Origin: CAZSXS01 sp964611385
GTDB taxonomy: Bacteria > Bacillota > Clostridia > Lachnospirales > CAYPQA01
Reading direction: 5' to 3'
DNA: 6,512 bases
Assembly (NCBI GenBank): GCA_964611385.1
Contig: CAZSXS010000123.1
Location: forward strand, 1 to 6,512
In this document: piece by piece, positions 5,589-6,512 of the stretch
How positions within the stretch are numbered: position 1 is the first letter of the stretch
How the letters are laid out: each line of letters starts with the position of its first letter
Notes under the pieces: model-generated
The model's database searches: none
What the model saw: the letters and a program-made list of their open reading frames with translations, nothing else
Told to the model about the DNA's origin: nothing
Made by a program: the position numbers and the translations under genes

Positions 5589-6512
5589 TTGAAAATTAAA
5601 AAAGGCAGTTTTTTGGATGAGCTGATCAAAAACAGGGTTCTGTTTATAATGCTGATACCAGCTTTTGTTTTTTTCCTAATTAACTCGTATGTTCCTATGG
5701 TTGGCATTTATTACGCTTTTACTAAGTATAACTTCCGCGGCGGTTTGTTCGGAAGTCCCTTTGTAGGCTTTCAAAACTTTCAATTCCTTTTCAAATCTGG
5801 AACCTTGCTGACGCTGACCAAAAACACAATTCTATACAACATTGTCTTCATTATTCTAGGGAATGCCCTACAAATTTTTGTGGCGATTCTGATTAGCAAA
5901 ATGATAACGGTTCGATACAAAAAACTAACCCAATCGATTATGTTTTTACCTTATTTTGTATCCTCTGTTATTTTAGGTGTACTGGTCTACAACCTGTTTA
6001 ACTACGAATATGGCTTCGTCAATTCTGTACTCACTTCCTTCGGCCTTTCTCCCATTGATGTTTACAATACGCCCTCCTATTGGCCCTTTATTATTACTGC
6101 CTTTTTCATTTGGAAAGGCTTAGGCTACGGAACAGTCGTTTATCTTGCGGCTGTCTTAGGCATCAATGCTGAATACTACGAGGCAGCAGAAATAGACGGT
6201 GCCGGAATTTTTAAGCAGATCTATCATGTAACGCTCCCCCTTTTGAAGCCCACCTTTATCACCTTGTTTTTATTTTCTCTGGGTGGAATCATGAGAGGAC
6301 AGTTTGATTTATTCTACCAATTGGTAGGCAATAACGGCGTTTTGTTTTCCACCACTGATATCATTGACACCTATGTTTATCGTTCTTTTGTTTCTTATTT
6401 TGATATCGGACTTGGTAGTGACGCGGGATTGTATAATTATGTTTTTGGATTTCTGATTATTTTGATTTTAAACTTTGTTGTGAAGCTGGTAATTGTTGAG
6501 TTTGCATTGTTT
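5589..6512 (+). CDS. LplB-type carbohydrate ABC transporter permease (3' end at window edge)
   Basis: A multi-pass membrane protein, 308 codons visible and open to the last base. It belongs to the binding-protein-dependent transport permeases of the LplB/YtcP-partner type, which import oligosaccharides or related compounds in Firmicutes. The N-terminus is basic (KIKKGSF). Likely membrane helices lie near residues 17-39, 80-104, 115-137, 165-190, 219-235 and 283-304. The cytoplasmic EAA loop that contacts the ATPase is clear: EAAEIDGAGIFKQIYHVTLP (198-217). PMVGIYYAFTKYNF (36-49) and FVGFQNFQFLF (58-68) are typical of this subfamily. It starts with TTG behind a strong ribosome binding site. 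The last visible residues, FALF, resemble the usual C-terminal ALF of LplB proteins, so little more than the stop codon may be missing. A second permease (LplC type) and a lipoprotein binding protein would be expected next. No ATPase is seen; these systems often share a general one encoded elsewhere. Confidence 0.93.
   Translation, partial: MKIKKGSFLDELIKNRVLFIMLIPAFVFFLINSYVPMVGIYYAFTKYNFRGGLFGSPFVGFQNFQFLFKSGTLLTLTKNTILYNIVFIILGNALQIFVAILISKMITVRYKKLTQSIMFLPYFVSSVILGVLVYNLFNYEYGFVNSVLTSFGLSPIDVYNTPSYWPFIITAFFIWKGLGYGTVVYLAAVLGINAEYYEAAEIDGAGIFKQIYHVTLPLLKPTFITLFLFSLGGIMRGQFDLFYQLVGNNGVLFSTTDIIDTYVYRSFVSYFDIGLGSDAGLYNYVFGFLIILILNFVVKLVIVEFALF

Overview
The window looks like a low-to-moderate GC Firmicutes chromosome, most likely from class Clostridia. 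The protein families, strong AGGAGG-type ribosome binding sites, several TTG starts and sigma-A-like promoters with TGn extended -10 boxes all fit this. Species cannot be told from the sequence. No rRNA, tRNA, CRISPR array, transposase or prophage gene is visible.

Layout. At the extreme left, a start codon with a good ribosome binding site points left out of the window on the minus strand. A bidirectional terminator hairpin (122-166) follows. It closes a minus-strand gene (210-1592) for a pita-bread-fold M24/creatinase-like protein whose metal ligands look largely lost. A divergent intergenic region (1593-2007) holds a minus-strand promoter, a 29-bp perfect inverted repeat in the leader of the M24-like gene, and a plus-strand promoter overlapping a TGATAT-N4-ATATCA dyad. 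Then come two tightly spaced plus-strand genes: a ROK-family repressor of the NagC/Mlc/XylR type (2008-3195) and a URO-D superfamily protein (3212-4450). They end at a perfect 20-bp-stem terminator (4481-4530). A second plus-strand unit starts with its own promoter: an AraC-family regulator with an N-terminal cupin (4695-5531), then an LplB-type carbohydrate ABC permease (5589 to the right edge). The permease reading frame is open to the last base and appears to lack only its final residues or stop codon.

How it may work together (inference). The right-hand unit resembles the usual regulator plus Lpl/Ytc-type oligosaccharide importer operon of Firmicutes, in which AraC controls uptake of a carbohydrate. 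The left-hand unit pairs a sugar-sensing type of repressor with a URO-D-like, possibly methyltransferase-related enzyme, and with a divergent M24-like enzyme that may be a hydrolase of the creatinase type rather than a peptidase. No corrinoid protein or other methyltransferase partner lies in the window. A small catabolic cassette for an unknown, perhaps methylated or N-substituted, substrate is a reasonable hypothesis but is not shown by the sequence.
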